NCBI GenBank assembly: GCA_951394045.1
Contig: OX595999.1
Location: forward strand, 682,001 to 746,000
Direction: 5' to 3'
DNA: 64,000 bases
Origin: Nitzschia sp. DOCU1
Lineage: Eukaryota; Bacillariophyta; Bacillariophyceae; Bacillariales; Bacillariaceae
The notes beneath the pieces are model-generated. The model had not been told where the DNA came from. It worked only from the letters and a program-made list of their open reading frames with translations, and did not search any database. Shown here in pieces: positions 53,153-63,405 of this stretch; positions within the stretch are counted from its first letter, which is position 1, and every line of letters starts with the position of its first letter. The translations under genes were made by a program, and so were the position numbers.

Positions 53153-53662
53153 TTAAAACAAGAGCAGTCCCATGAAACCAACGAGACAAGATAGTCCAAC
53201 GATGACTCTTTCAGCGGAAGATTCAGAATCGTCTTTTGTTTCATCAAGCGGTTGCAGAGGGATGGAAGGAGTCTCCTCGGTCGTCTCAGAGCTTGTGGTC
53301 TCAGCGTCCGTGGTAGTCTCGCCTGTAGAATCAACCTCGCCAGTCGCTGCATCAGCGGTCTCTTCGGGAGCTTCTCCGGGCGTTTCACCAGTGGCTCCAT
53401 CGACTGGTGTTTCTTCATACGCCATGCTCATGCTCATGCTCATATCCATGCTCATGCTCATACTCATGCTCATACTCATGCTTCCCTGCAGTGCCCGATA
53501 GAAGATTTCATTTTCCTCGGCTGCCTCCAACTTCAACAACTCATCTACTTCTGCAGCCCGGCCAAATTCATCTCCTCCAACTCGACCTGCAATCCTAGCC
53601 GATGCATTTTGCATCGAAAAGGTAAGCAACGCTACCAGTGCCAATTTGATTGTGCGGTTCAT
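53153..53662 (-). CDS. Secreted Ser-Met-repeat surface protein, probably GPI-anchored, 169 aa
   Basis: Single exon, ATG 53662 (the frame is open 9 codons further without ATG). Signal peptide M-N-R-T-I-K-L-A-L-V-A-L-L-T-F, cleaved near N-A-S-A. Then a charged helical region (V-D-E-L-L-K-L-E-A-A-E-E-N-E-I-F-Y-R-A-L-Q-G), a run of about eleven Ser-Met or Asp-Met pairs, about 75 residues rich in Thr, Glu, Ser and Pro, and a hydrophobic C-terminus (V-I-V-G-L-S-C-L-V-G-F-M-G-L-L-L-F) that fits a GPI signal. At DNA level the run is a CATGCT/CATACT hexamer microsatellite (about 53422-53482), so its length probably varies between alleles. The repeated Met side chains could act as an oxidant sink or bind metal, which is speculation. 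Confidence 0.78.
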   Translation of the reverse strand: MNRTIKLALVALLTFSMQNASARIAGRVGGDEFGRAAEVDELLKLEAAEENEIFYRALQGSMSMSMSMSMSMDMSMSMSMAYEETPVDGATGETPGEAPEETADAATGEVDSTGETTTDAETTSSETTEETPSIPLQPLDETKDDSESSAERVIVGLSCLVGFMGLLLF

Positions 53663-54879
53663 CGTTAAGGAGTACCGTGGAAATGGCAAATTGTGAACGC
53701 TAAAACGTCGCGCCTTGTTGCAGGAACCTTCATGTGGTTTCTTTTCTTGGTGTATCTACCCAGAAACTGCCCGTTGTTCCTACAGAAGTTGTGGATTCCT
53801 GGATTTCCCCAGGAACCCCAATTACATTCTTGTCGAAGTTTGCCGTTCATCCACAACGGAAGCTGAACGCATCGAAACTTGTAAGTCTTTGACCATAGGT
53901 ATCAAAGATAGACGTGCCGAAAAATCAAGGAAACGGGTCACCCGGCGCGCATTTTTTGCCCAAAAGCCTAAGTAAAATGGGCGACAGTGGATACACTTAA
54001 GGAAAGATTCGTGTACGGGAAGGAAAACAAAGACTCACCTGTTAAGATGGAGTGCCGCTCGTATCCACGACACCCAAACACCACAATTTTTGCTTTCCGT
54101 TCAGTCTGGCAACGGAGTCCTTGGCGAGAACCACAGTACGTGAGAACATCCGACCTCTTGAGACGGCTTTTTTATACTCCAGCACCACGTGCCTTTGAGG
54201 ACGTTCGCCTTCTTCTTGTAGATAGAAGTTATGATAGCCCACTTCGTTGTAAATTTCAGGCCGGACTTCTTCTTTCCTCCAGATTTATGGAGGACGAAAA
54301 AGGAAAGTGGTTGGGTAAGCTCCTTGTTCTCTATTGCCACTAATGTGTAGCATTTACCATGTCTTCTTGGCAAGAAGCTAATTTGTACCCCATATGGTTT
54401 CCAAACCACTACATTATTGGTAAAATGAGACCGGGATCGTATTTTCTGGTAGCCCGGCCACGCAGTCTACGTCATCATACCCCGTCCAAAATTGGAGTAT
54501 TTGACCCATAGGATAAGGCGAGCGGGAGTATGAAAATGCAATGAGGGTCTCATTTGCAGTCGTATAAATATTGATGGAAATGAGACCCTACCACGAGAAA
54601 AAACGCTACACTCCTAAAAATGAGACCCAGTAGCTAAAAGAAGAGTTGTGACTATGCGTTAGCTCGGCATCCTTCGTTCTCAACCCCAAACCTTAGCAAA
54701 AGTAAAATACTACTATATTTAGCATCGTCATTCATTGAATTCATGGACGACCATTTTATAGTATCATAGCTGCCTATTAGACTAGTAAGCCGGATCTAAC
54801 GATGGCTATGGAGTTGCTCTACTACTAGAGCACAGAAAGGAAGAAGCAATCATGATATATTCCCTGACCATTTCTCTAG
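53663..54879. other. Intergenic, 1.2 kb, with a cluster of AAATGAGACC words
   Basis: Overlapping frames at 53987-54343 (plus) and 54042-54409 (minus, two frames) show no domain I recognise; the minus pair might be one decayed frame. AAATGAGACC occurs at 54423, 54578 and 54618, and its complement GGGTCTCATTT at 54545, forming an 11-bp inverted repeat 22 bp apart. Confidence 0.45.
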
Positions 54880-55719
54880 TTCTACATTGCGCGGGCGTCC
54901 CCGTCTTGAGGCGTCCCAAGGCAAAATTGTGCTTGGCTAGCGTTTGGGCCAGTCCGACGGAAGGTGGTTCGACTTGTTCGAAATCTCGTAAATGCCTCCC
55001 GCCGCTGTATCGTTCGTGGCCAATCATGAGGACACCTCTCAGAAAGGTTCCTGTGGTTATAACAACGGCTCGAGTGGATATTTCTTGACTAGACCCATCC
55101 GCTTTTTGCACGACAACACCCCGAATGCGAGCCTGACGATTATGGGCCGGGACCTGATTGGTGGCTTCCATGGGAGCCATGGACTCGAGATTGTTATTGC
55201 CGACAGATTTGTCCAAAAGCAAATCCTGGGCACTCCCTTCCACTAGGTACAAATTGGGGACTTGGCGCAACTCACTTTGCATGGCAGCCTTGTACAAATC
55301 GCGATCCATTTGAGCTCTTGGTCCTCGCACTGCCGGTCCCTTGCGTCGATTTAACAGTCGATAGTGGATTCCACCTTCATCGGCCATTCGTCCCATGAGT
55401 CCATCCAAGGCATCAATCTCACGTACAAGATGCCCCTTGCCAATGCCTCCAATACTAGGATTGCAGCTTAGCTCTCCAATGGTATCGAGGCGGCGTTGCG
55501 TGACGAGAGCCGTTCTGGCGCCCGTTCGGGCGGATGCCGCGGCCGCATCACAACCCGTGTGGCCCCCACCGATCCTCACAATCAGGTCATATAGTCCACA
55601 TGATCGTCTGTCGTATAAACTCGTAGAGCAGCAGATGACACTTGAGCTATTCTTGATAGTCTGGATAGGGGAGCCTGAAACGCCTGGGACGATCTTGTTA
55701 GTAGCCACAACATTGTCAT
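54880..55719 (-). pseudogene. mnmG: Truncated, frameshifted mnmG/gidA (MTO1) copy with organelle presequence
   Basis: MnmG makes the carboxymethylaminomethyl modification of U34 in tRNA together with MnmE. Here one frame begins at ATG 55719 (or 55770) with [17 protein letters not shown], an ASAFAP-like plastid presequence, up to D-D-H-V-D-Y; a shift near 55580 then leads into [17 protein letters not shown] (FAD-binding), [35 protein letters not shown] and G-R-L-K-T-G-T-P. Homology stops there, at about 54895, where the intact enzyme would continue for some 400 residues; no downstream exon is found. Extra residues (V-R-I-G-G-G, T-Q-R-R-L) also suggest drift. Most likely a dead copy, with an intact gene elsewhere. 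Confidence 0.8.
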
Positions 55720-57705
55720 CACCAGAGCACCTTGTTGCCAGGCTCTTCCACAGAAAATCCGATGCAACATGTCCTGCCGCGCTCCGATGCTGCCGACTGA
55801 CGCGTCGTTGCACGAGATGTGGTGTCGATGCGTAGTGTGTTGGGCAGGTTACGTAGACTTCGTACTCAGGTCTACAGGGTCTCATGTACGGTCTTATTTT
55901 TTTAGGGTACGATCACAGTAGAGGTACTCCGCCGTTCGTTGGTCTACTAGTACGAGTTCCTTGTTCGTACCGCCGGCCGAACTCACCCCACCCACCAGCC
56001 ACCAGTCCTACTGATACTTCGAAGCATCTTGTTCTTGGACACGGGCATGATTGGCAAGTTCGGTTTTTGCAACAATATGATATGAAGATTGTGTGTGAAC
56101 CAAACGATCGTCGAAGTATTGTTGATTGGTGTGTCGCTCGTGATTGCTCAAACCATGGTCGAAACTTCTCCGACAAGCTACTAGTACGTAGTAGTAGTGC
56201 TAGTAGCCGCCGGATGTATCTTCCTATTCCTGTCGTGGCACTTGTTGCCAGCATGTTGGCCAGCAAGAATGAAACCCATGCCGCATCAGCTAGGATGCGA
56301 CCAAGGTAGTAAAGTAAGGACTTAGCCCACGCCGAAATGGGTACTTCTGATTGAAACTCAAGCAGTACAATTTCTACCTAGGGCACATCAGATTCTACTG
56401 ATACACTATTTAAAGCGTATTATTGGTTGATACGTGTCGTTAGGCATATATTTGATACACTAAATTTCTCGGAATACCGTATCAACCTACTCGGAGTCAC
56501 ACAAATGTCGTAGAAGGGTCCGAACTGGGGGACGTCACCCCCACAAAAAACGGGGCAAAATTGTTGTGATTCGCGGCCGAGAGGGGTTGGGATGGTTAGA
56601 AAGCTCGTCACATTTTCAATAGCAAAACAACGAAAATGCTATTTCGTGGCCAAGCTTCAGGAACAGCCTGCTGCAACAGCAGTGACCTCCTTATTGCCAA
56701 CTTCATCGCCTGAGTAAAGGCCTCCTATCACCGTTGACACAAGTGCTTCGGGATCTTGCCAAAGACTTCTTGCGGCGACGGTCAAATGATGAAGAAAGCG
56801 CCAATCGGCTTTATTTTGTGTCAACGAGCGCAACACGTGGCGACATGAATGGAAGAGCGACGGCACGTAACAAACGTGTATATCCTTCTTATGATAATGT
56901 TGAATGAAGATGGATTGCCTCTCATTTCCAGATGCGTCGCTTTGGAGTCACTCTCCATAACCAAACGAGTCGTAATCGTCAACACCTCGCGAGGGCAGGC
57001 CCTACTTTTGCAGTCACGCTTCCTTCTATGCCTTTGGGGTTTCCGGCATCTCCAGCACCTCCAGCCAGCCAGGTTCAATTAGAATATAAGTGTAGGTGGC
57101 CATTACGAGTGCCCAAACGACTGCTGCTGCGATGGTTGTGATGATAAAGAAAAGAAACGATCGTTTGTGACGAAATAAAGCTAGTAGTCCGATTAGTCCT
57201 ATCGAAGTCCAACTAGTCATATTTCATTTTCCCCTCGCGTGAATTTCGCCGTCTGCTCAATTTGAACCCTTTTCTTTTTCTTTTTCCCCCCTTTTTTTCA
57301 ATCAGACGTATCCCCAAAACCCTCGACAGGAAGACCCCATATTCGTTGGTCCAAACTCATGGTTCTCCACCTTCGGCACGTCTCGAATATCGAAACGGCA
57401 TCAGCCGAGCCGAAAAGAATGTGCTGAAGAGGGTCGACGGGCGCTCAAACGGAACGCGCATCATGCCAACACGTCACCATCGGCGCTGCCAATAGGAAGT
57501 GGCGGCATAGTGGATAACGGCATTGGGCTGACAAAGCGCGCCGGCCGGCACCCAGGAATACAAACCTTCAAGCCCGTAAAAATCGACCTCCCTTTCGAGC
57601 TGTGACGCCCACATTCGCTTTCGCACCCCACACATCACACAGTCGATATTGGAGACTGCGCCAAATCGGTGGAACCGACACCATTGTTTCGATCGCATTG
57701 TATCA
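55720..57705. other. Intergenic, about 2 kb, one possible small membrane ORF
   Basis: No clear gene apart from the small frame at 57026-57220. Frames at 55884-56309 (plus), 55913-56266 (minus) and 56657-57078 (minus) overlap, lack domains and are not joined by a convincing intron. TGATACAC-like words recur near 56398, 56432 and 56452, as they do near 51580. The 5' UTR of the DUF6824 gene should be at the right end. Confidence 0.45.
57026..57220 (-). CDS. Possible 64-aa membrane protein
   Basis: ATG 57220. Two hydrophobic segments (I-G-L-I-G-L-L-A-L-F, then F-L-F-F-I-I-T-T-I-A-A-A-V-V-W-A-L-V) around a basic loop R-H-K-R-S, then an acidic end. It could be a small complete gene or the first exon of a longer one running left. 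No family recognised. Confidence 0.35.
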   Translation of the reverse strand: MTSWTSIGLIGLLALFRHKRSFLFFIITTIAAAVVWALVMATYTYILIEPGWLEVLEMPETPKA

Positions 57706-58885
57706 ATGCAGATCATGTCGTCGGGGTTGGAGCATAACCATGAGCCATTCGAACTTCCAGAAGATTTCACCCCCTCAAGCTCTGACGCAATTGTAGGATG
57801 GGCCAGGCAAAACTACCATCACCGTACGTCGTATCAAGTTGAAGGATTGGCGTTTCTTTCTTGGTCATTGTTTCTCATTCTCTGCGTTCCCATCGCTAAC
57901 ACATATAGGTGGAAATCAGAAGTTCAGAGACATCGTGTACGGGTACGTCCCGCAGTATGTCAATGCCGTGTCGAAAGCCGACAAAGGTCGCGTGATATCA
58001 GCCATCATTGCTAATCTCCGCAGAGAGTCTCCCACTGGCACCGGTTTGGTGCGGCAAAACCCAAAGACCTTGCGTTGGTCATACATTGGTCTGGAAAAGG
58101 CCAAAGACAAGATCGGCCATGCATTGCGAAAAGCGGCTCAAGACTACCAGAAGAAAGTGACCATGGGTGTCCACCACCTCTACCCACTTCCGCACTGTAC
58201 AAGTTCCAGCTCCCTGGGAGCATTGGACAACACCACAACTTCTTCAACCAGATCGACGAACAGTTCGGCGAGTGACTATGAAGATGACGTAGAGACAGAC
58301 ACTCGGAATCATCCATTTTACAACACCGCGGAGCATGCACATGGCCCGTCTCTTGCCCACCCACCAGTGGCACCCGCGGCTCCTTACTACCAACATCCAC
58401 ATTCGGGATACACGTACTCGACGTACCCATATCCCCACCCCCCTCACAATACCATGTATGCCCCTTATGGCGTTCCCACCCATCCCCACCACGAGCAACC
58501 ACTACATGCCGTGCCTTATCATGCCGCCTATCATCCGGATCAGGCCGCTGCAGAGGCTGGATACTACTATCACCACCAGCACTACTTACACTACCCTGCC
58601 GGAACGGATGCCTATCATAATCACCACGCTCATCAATATCAGCATCATCAAGCAACTCCGCTCATGCCATATTCAGCAGCAGTGACGTCCAGTTCGACAG
58701 CAGCGGCCGCGAAGGCTGTTGTCGTCGACAATGCTCCAAAAACCAATCAGCGGCAAAAGAACGAGGTGCCAATTGCGCCCCGTTGCCGAGATGATTGCGT
58801 CAGTCCAATTCTGTCGGCTGCTTCGCATTTGATTGGAGGCGATTCATGGGAAATAGCTATCCATGAATCACCTCATGTCCTCTAG
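57706..58885 (+). CDS. DUF6824-domain protein with His/Tyr/Pro-rich tail, 364 aa
   Basis: Exons 57706-57823 and 57909-58885, 85-bp intron. The frame is open before ATG 57706, so an upstream exon is possible. The DUF6824 domain spans the splice: D-A-I-V-G-W-A-R ... H-R-G-N-Q-K-F-R-D-I-V, then K-G-R-V-I-S-A-I-I-A-N-L-R, G-T-G-L-V-R-Q-N and W-S-Y-I-G-L-E-K-A-K-D-K-I-G-H-A-L-R. The G-N-x-x-F-R core is kept while the D-V-L-x-G-R-G start reads D-A-I-V-G-W-A. After a Ser/Thr/Asp linker comes a 170-residue tail dominated by His, Tyr, Pro and Ala (Y-P-Y-P-H-P-P-H; Y-Y-Y-H-H-Q-H-Y-L-H-Y), which may bind metal or form condensates (inference). The domain function is unknown. Confidence 0.82.
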
Positions 58886-59216
58886 CGAACGAGGGGCAGC
58901 ACACAAGAAATGAGTAGCCATCTAGTTTGGATTATACTCTAGGAACTCCAATCCTCCCATAGAATAGACACTTGGCGAAATCCCGACCGTGTGTACCCTC
59001 TACCGTACCGATAGTGGAAGTTGGAACGTATCTTTCAAAAACATTACAGTGCACATCGGGCACATGCAACTCATTTCACTAATGTACGATACCTGGTACA
59101 GTAGTTCGTACTATACAAAATTGGTATTGGTACATGATAGCGTCCCGGTTCTCGTGAAGCGAGGATTACTGGCCTACCAGCACGAGCACTATTTGGCAGA
59201 AGTCATTTGACCAGTC
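58886..59216. other. Convergent 3' intergenic region, 330 bp
   Basis: Between the DUF6824 gene and the HVA22-like gene. One TACCTGGTA motif at 59090. No gene. Confidence 0.6.
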
Positions 59217-61802
59217 TTACGCGACTTTTCGCCGTCGCGTTGATCGGCGTAACCCATCCGTAAGCTCGTCTTTCGTGGGCACCACGCTGTCCTCGGGTGC
59301 GCAATCTTGCGAGGTGGCGGCAGTATTATCCTCGTCATCCTCCGCAGTTTTCTTGGGCTTTGACTTTCTGAAGTTATGAACTACCCCCTCGACTTGATCC
59401 GGCGGTGGTGTGTTCTCGTCGTCGGAACCATCAATTTCCATCTCGCTGCTACCCTGAGGTAAAGAATCAATGGAGTCGCCCCGGAGTTTGGGCGCCCGGA
59501 TGGACACTTCTTGGCTGGATTGCTCTGAACCCACCGAGAGTGCTTGTCCGAGCTTTGGATTCTTGGGCACATCCTCGGTCTCGGTCGCATCCCCCCTCGA
59601 CGCGTCCTCGCCGTCACCTGATAATTCTATGTCCGCAGCACTGGGCAGGCGGCTATAGAGAGACTGGAGTATGTGTGCTGTCATAGTCTCGTTGAACCCC
59701 ACTTTTGACTCACCAGGCAACATACCAAATGCCTTGAGTTCCGCTTCCAGGACGTCGTAAGACTGAACAATAGATTTCGGCAGGCTTAGATGGCACCAAA
59801 CAAGGAACGTGGCGTGGGTAGAAAAGGGTATCCACCATAGAAGGGACGCAAAGTATGCCAGGAGGCCACTGACTAGACAGTGCACAACCCAATACTGCAA
59901 GTACAAAAGTTCCGCATCATCCTTTTGACCGAAATCGAACTTGCTTCGTTTCTGGGCTGCTGCTTTGATTGCGCGTCCCGACTTCGCACTCGGCACAACG
60001 AACTGAACATAAGCTACGCCGAAGCTGGTGATGAAACTTGGCATAAACAAGCTGAGCGACGGCACGAGGAGTGTTCGACTCTCTTCCAATACGTGCATTA
60101 ACCAATCCTTCCGCGTTTCGGAAAGCATTTTGAGCATTACGAGAACATCGAGGATTCGCTGGGCTTGGCTGTGCACCAAGGACATCCATGTTGCCCTCGA
60201 AACGGTTTCGGCAACGACGGCTTCGAACTCCAGAAGGATCGGCACAACATGTTCATGAATCAATGCTAGAGGCAAGGCTTTAGCCATCACAGAGTCCTGC
60301 TCGACCACGACGGCCCCAATGACCTTTTCCATTGCAAAGAGCCAGATGAAGAATAGAAGCTTTAGCTCGCTGCAAACATAAAGAACAAAGGGATGCTGCG
60401 CGACAAAACTGCCAAACACGGGCACCATTGATGCAAAGGTACCCAGCGACTGAACGAGAGCAAACACAACCCAGTAGCGTAACCAGTACCTGGTCGCAGC
60501 TTCAGGATCGTTTGTGAACAAATTCATTGGGCTGCCTGGGCTCTTTGGGTTCCGTTTCGGGCTGATTTCAGGCTTTGGTGGATTCGTTCGCGAGAAGGCG
60601 CTGGAAACCTTTCTGCTCCCAGGGGTCTCATTCCGACCACGGGACTTCTGTGCAGCAGTCGAACGCATGTAGGACGGTCGGCGATCGTTCGATACCGATG
60701 GTTTTAGCGATGGGGTGTCTTTCGTGGGACTGACTACTTTGCTACTATTCGCTTGGGTGCCTGCAGTGACAGCGGCCTTGCTTGGATTACGCTTCTCGTG
60801 AACCCATGACAAAGTCATGATCAAGGGGTACCATATTGAGATCAGCGCAGTTGTGTAGGTGTCATAGGCAAGCCACTTGACAAATGAAGGGAAAAGAAAT
60901 TTTAGGGCCACATAGGCTCCGATGAAGGCTGTGTGCGGAAGTGCCATGGCCAAGATCAAAGAAACGCGAGCTACGCTCTCGACCAAGTTGGTGAATCTCT
61001 TTGGAGACAGGCGGGGAAAGAGTTGCAAAGCAAAAGAGAACTTGAGCAGTCAGGACATCAAACGACCATGGTACAAGGTAAAATGTCACAAAACGCTTCT
61101 TTTCACGGCCACGCGGCTTTGGGTTTTTCGGTTGCAATTTGCTTCGCGCGCTCGCCAAATCACATGGAAAGGGTCATCGCGACAGGCCGACGTGCTCGGC
61201 TTTTGAGACCCAAAAATCGAATACTTCGAGCCAAACGACTACAAGACCAAAGCCCATTGCTCTTTGAAAATGTATAGTTGGATGGATAGGACCAAGCATA
61301 AACGCAGAGAAACAATGCTTACCTCAACAGCACGTTGCTTCTTGGCTGAGTACCATTTCATAAAGCGCTCCCAATACGTCTGCCTTCGTATCCATTTGTA
61401 GAAGTAATACGAGGCAACGACCATTCCAACCAACGCGGCTTCCCCTAGTAGCTCAGTTTTCGACAAACTCATTTGGAAGTGGTAAAACCATATTGCCGCG
61501 GCCTTCAGCTGAATTAAGCCCTTTTTCAGTTGAATCCATCCCTGAGATAGAAGGACGCGAAACAGAATTTGTGCCACCGCCCAAAACACCTCAAGGATCA
61601 TCCAGCACAACATTGCCACGGGTCGCAATGTCAAATAAGACAGCCGCGCGGTGGATTGGCAGGCCTTCCATGAATCGGAAGTGAATGCAGTCACAGCTGG
61701 TTGATATACATCCCATGGGGGAACATCTAGGCGATGCCACATTGAGAGAACCGAAGGCCACATTTCTTCTTGCCAGTACTCCGACATAGCAATATTGACC
61801 AT
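59217..61802 (-). CDS. Double HVA22/TB2-DP1 (REEP)-like membrane protein, about 753 aa
   Basis: Complement of 61323-61802 and 59217-60998, joined by a 324-bp intron (GTAAGC donor; pyrimidine-rich CTCTTTCCCCGCCTGTCTCCAAAG acceptor), keeping frame. ATG 61802. Exon 1 is mostly membrane-associated helices. Exon 2 has a hydrophobic pair, a Lys/Pro/Ser-rich loop, then two REEP-like units: R-Y-W-L-R-Y-W-V-V-F-A-L-V-Q with L-K-L-L-F-F-I-W-L, and L-Y-L-Q-Y-W-V-V-H-C-L-V with A-T-F-L-V-W-C-H-L. HVA22/REEP proteins shape ER tubules by hairpin insertion. The C-terminal 170 residues are acidic and end in a basic L-R-R-S-T-R-R-R-K-V-A. The intron is long for this window, so the two exons could instead be separate genes or an internal exon may be missed. 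Confidence 0.65.
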
Positions 61803-62163
61803 GATCCTTCCTTGTTGCTGCGGAGAGAAGTTTGGTGGGATGAAGTTATTCTTCAGCAACGAAACGTTCGTTGGGTCAAGGACGCTTTGTTTTTGTACCA
61901 GGTAGTTGTTGTTGTTCTCACGATTTTGTGTCACGCCATGGCGCAACGGTCGGTCGCAGTTTTGGGTTTGCTTTCCCCAAACGAACCCAGCGTGAGCCAC
62001 ACAGAGCAAGCGCGCACCCCTCCCCCCGCGGCAGGCCTTTACATGTTGATTCGTTCGACTGCAAATTATTACCCCAATCCTTCAAGTCCAACGACAGAGA
62101 AATGAATCTCACCTTTGTAATCCTATCATACGAAATAGTACAAGACCAATTACTGCAAGAAGT
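61803..62163. other. Intergenic, 360 bp, between two minus-strand genes
   Basis: 5' UTR and promoter of the HVA22-like gene; one TACCAGGTA motif at 61896, about 95 bp upstream of its ATG. No gene. Confidence 0.6.
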
Positions 62164-63405
62164 CTATGTATCGATTTTATGGCCATTGACAGCCTGCCGA
62201 CACACTCGAATGGCTTGTTGGTGCGCATTCCACCATGACCTTAGATAAGGGGCATGCTTTGAATGAGAGAGCCACCATTGCATCAGTTCCTCATTCGTCA
62301 TCTGGCTGGTACGATTGGGCTCCTGGTATACGGCTTTCATCACTTTGGCATGATCTGTAGCATTTGTCCAAGACCATAAGTCTCGCTGTGCGTCAATCCA
62401 GTAATTTTCCTTTGGATCTTCTTCGAAAAACCCAAAGCACCCAGCCGTTTTCGAAGAACGTGCTCGTATCTGGTTGGCCATAACGTGTAAATCGGCAATG
62501 TACATTTGCATGCTGGAAGTGTCATTGCCTCCAAAGCCACGACGGACGATTGAGTTAAGAATCGTCAAGGGATGCCTATAGAGGTACACGATCATGCAGT
62601 CGACTTGTGCCTTTTGGCAAGCATTGAAAAATAGGTTCATGTCAGGGTAATTTAGAGGCCGACATACCCCCACATAGTTTGGATACGAGACTTCACCGAA
62701 GCGTCGGGCAGTGCTGGCTGAGCGTGTGTTTACAGCAAGAGAAATAGTGCTCTTCATCGTGCTGTTGCCGTTGAGGGCGGCGTCTGCCCGTGAATTGATT
62801 TGCCGCATCGTTGTCACCACTTTATCTTCGAGCAGCGAAGCGTCTCCAGTAGGGGCGCAGTGGAGATTCCATATGCCAACGCCTTTGGTTTCGGGCTCTA
62901 ACGTAGGCCTGTAATCGTGGAACAGTGAATCCTGCAGTTTGCCAACCAAAAGGTCCCAAATGTTTACTTGTTGGAAAAATTTCACCGCCGGAGATCGCTG
63001 CACGATCGCGCCCATAAGGTGATGTCCGGTCCCTTCTAATCCAACTTTGAAGATGAACTGAACAGTGCTGTTGTACTTCAGGTCAATATCGGCGCGATTC
63101 CGATAGAAGGGCTCAGTGTCGTCGAGCTTTTCAACGGGCGAGTGAAATGTCCACGTGTCTACTGATATGAGTCTGTCAAACGGTGACAGACGGCGTTCTT
63201 TCCCAATTTTTTGGGTCGTGGTAGTTGATTGCGTCGCTGAGAACCTTACCTGTACTCTTTTCACCTCCCGAACATTTGACACAATCGAACCCGTCACCAG
63301 TATCAACAGTAAAAATCCCTGAGTATTCCGCTTGGAGAAGAAGCCTACCGGAGGTCCATGGACCCGCTGTTCACCATGAGTAGAAAACAGTGTTTTGTTT
63401 TCCAT
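62164..63405 (-). CDS. Sulfotransferase-like type II membrane protein, 413 aa
   Basis: Single exon, ATG 63405. A short cytosolic tail is followed by a signal anchor (G-F-L-L-L-I-L-V-T-G-S-I-V) at residues about 29-45, so the rest would face the Golgi lumen. The lumenal domain has a P-loop-like 5'-phosphosulfate-binding motif (I-F-K-V-G-L-E-G-T-G-H-H-L) and a 3'-phosphate-type motif (V-Y-L-Y-R-H-P-L-T-I-L-N-S-I), as in PAPS-dependent sulfotransferases. Several N-x-S/T sites fit a glycosylated Golgi enzyme. The family is diverse in diatoms and the acceptor (glycan or other) is unknown. The identification rests on motif pattern only. Confidence 0.7.
   Translation of the reverse strand: MENKTLFSTHGEQRVHGPPVGFFSKRNTQGFLLLILVTGSIVSNVREVKRVQVRFSATQSTTTTQKIGKERRLSPFDRLISVDTWTFHSPVEKLDDTEPFYRNRADIDLKYNSTVQFIFKVGLEGTGHHLMGAIVQRSPAVKFFQQVNIWDLLVGKLQDSLFHDYRPTLEPETKGVGIWNLHCAPTGDASLLEDKVVTTMRQINSRADAALNGNSTMKSTISLAVNTRSASTARRFGEVSYPNYVGVCRPLNYPDMNLFFNACQKAQVDCMIVYLYRHPLTILNSIVRRGFGGNDTSSMQMYIADLHVMANQIRARSSKTAGCFGFFEEDPKENYWIDAQRDLWSWTNATDHAKVMKAVYQEPNRTSQMTNEELMQWWLSHSKHAPYLRSWWNAHQQAIRVCRQAVNGHKIDT

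Noticed and set aside
54042..54409. Two overlapping minus-strand frames that might be one frameshifted gene
   Set aside because: Composition looks protein-like in parts (Y-H-N-F-Y-L-Q-E-E-G), but no family could be named and no start, stop or intron logic holds them together.
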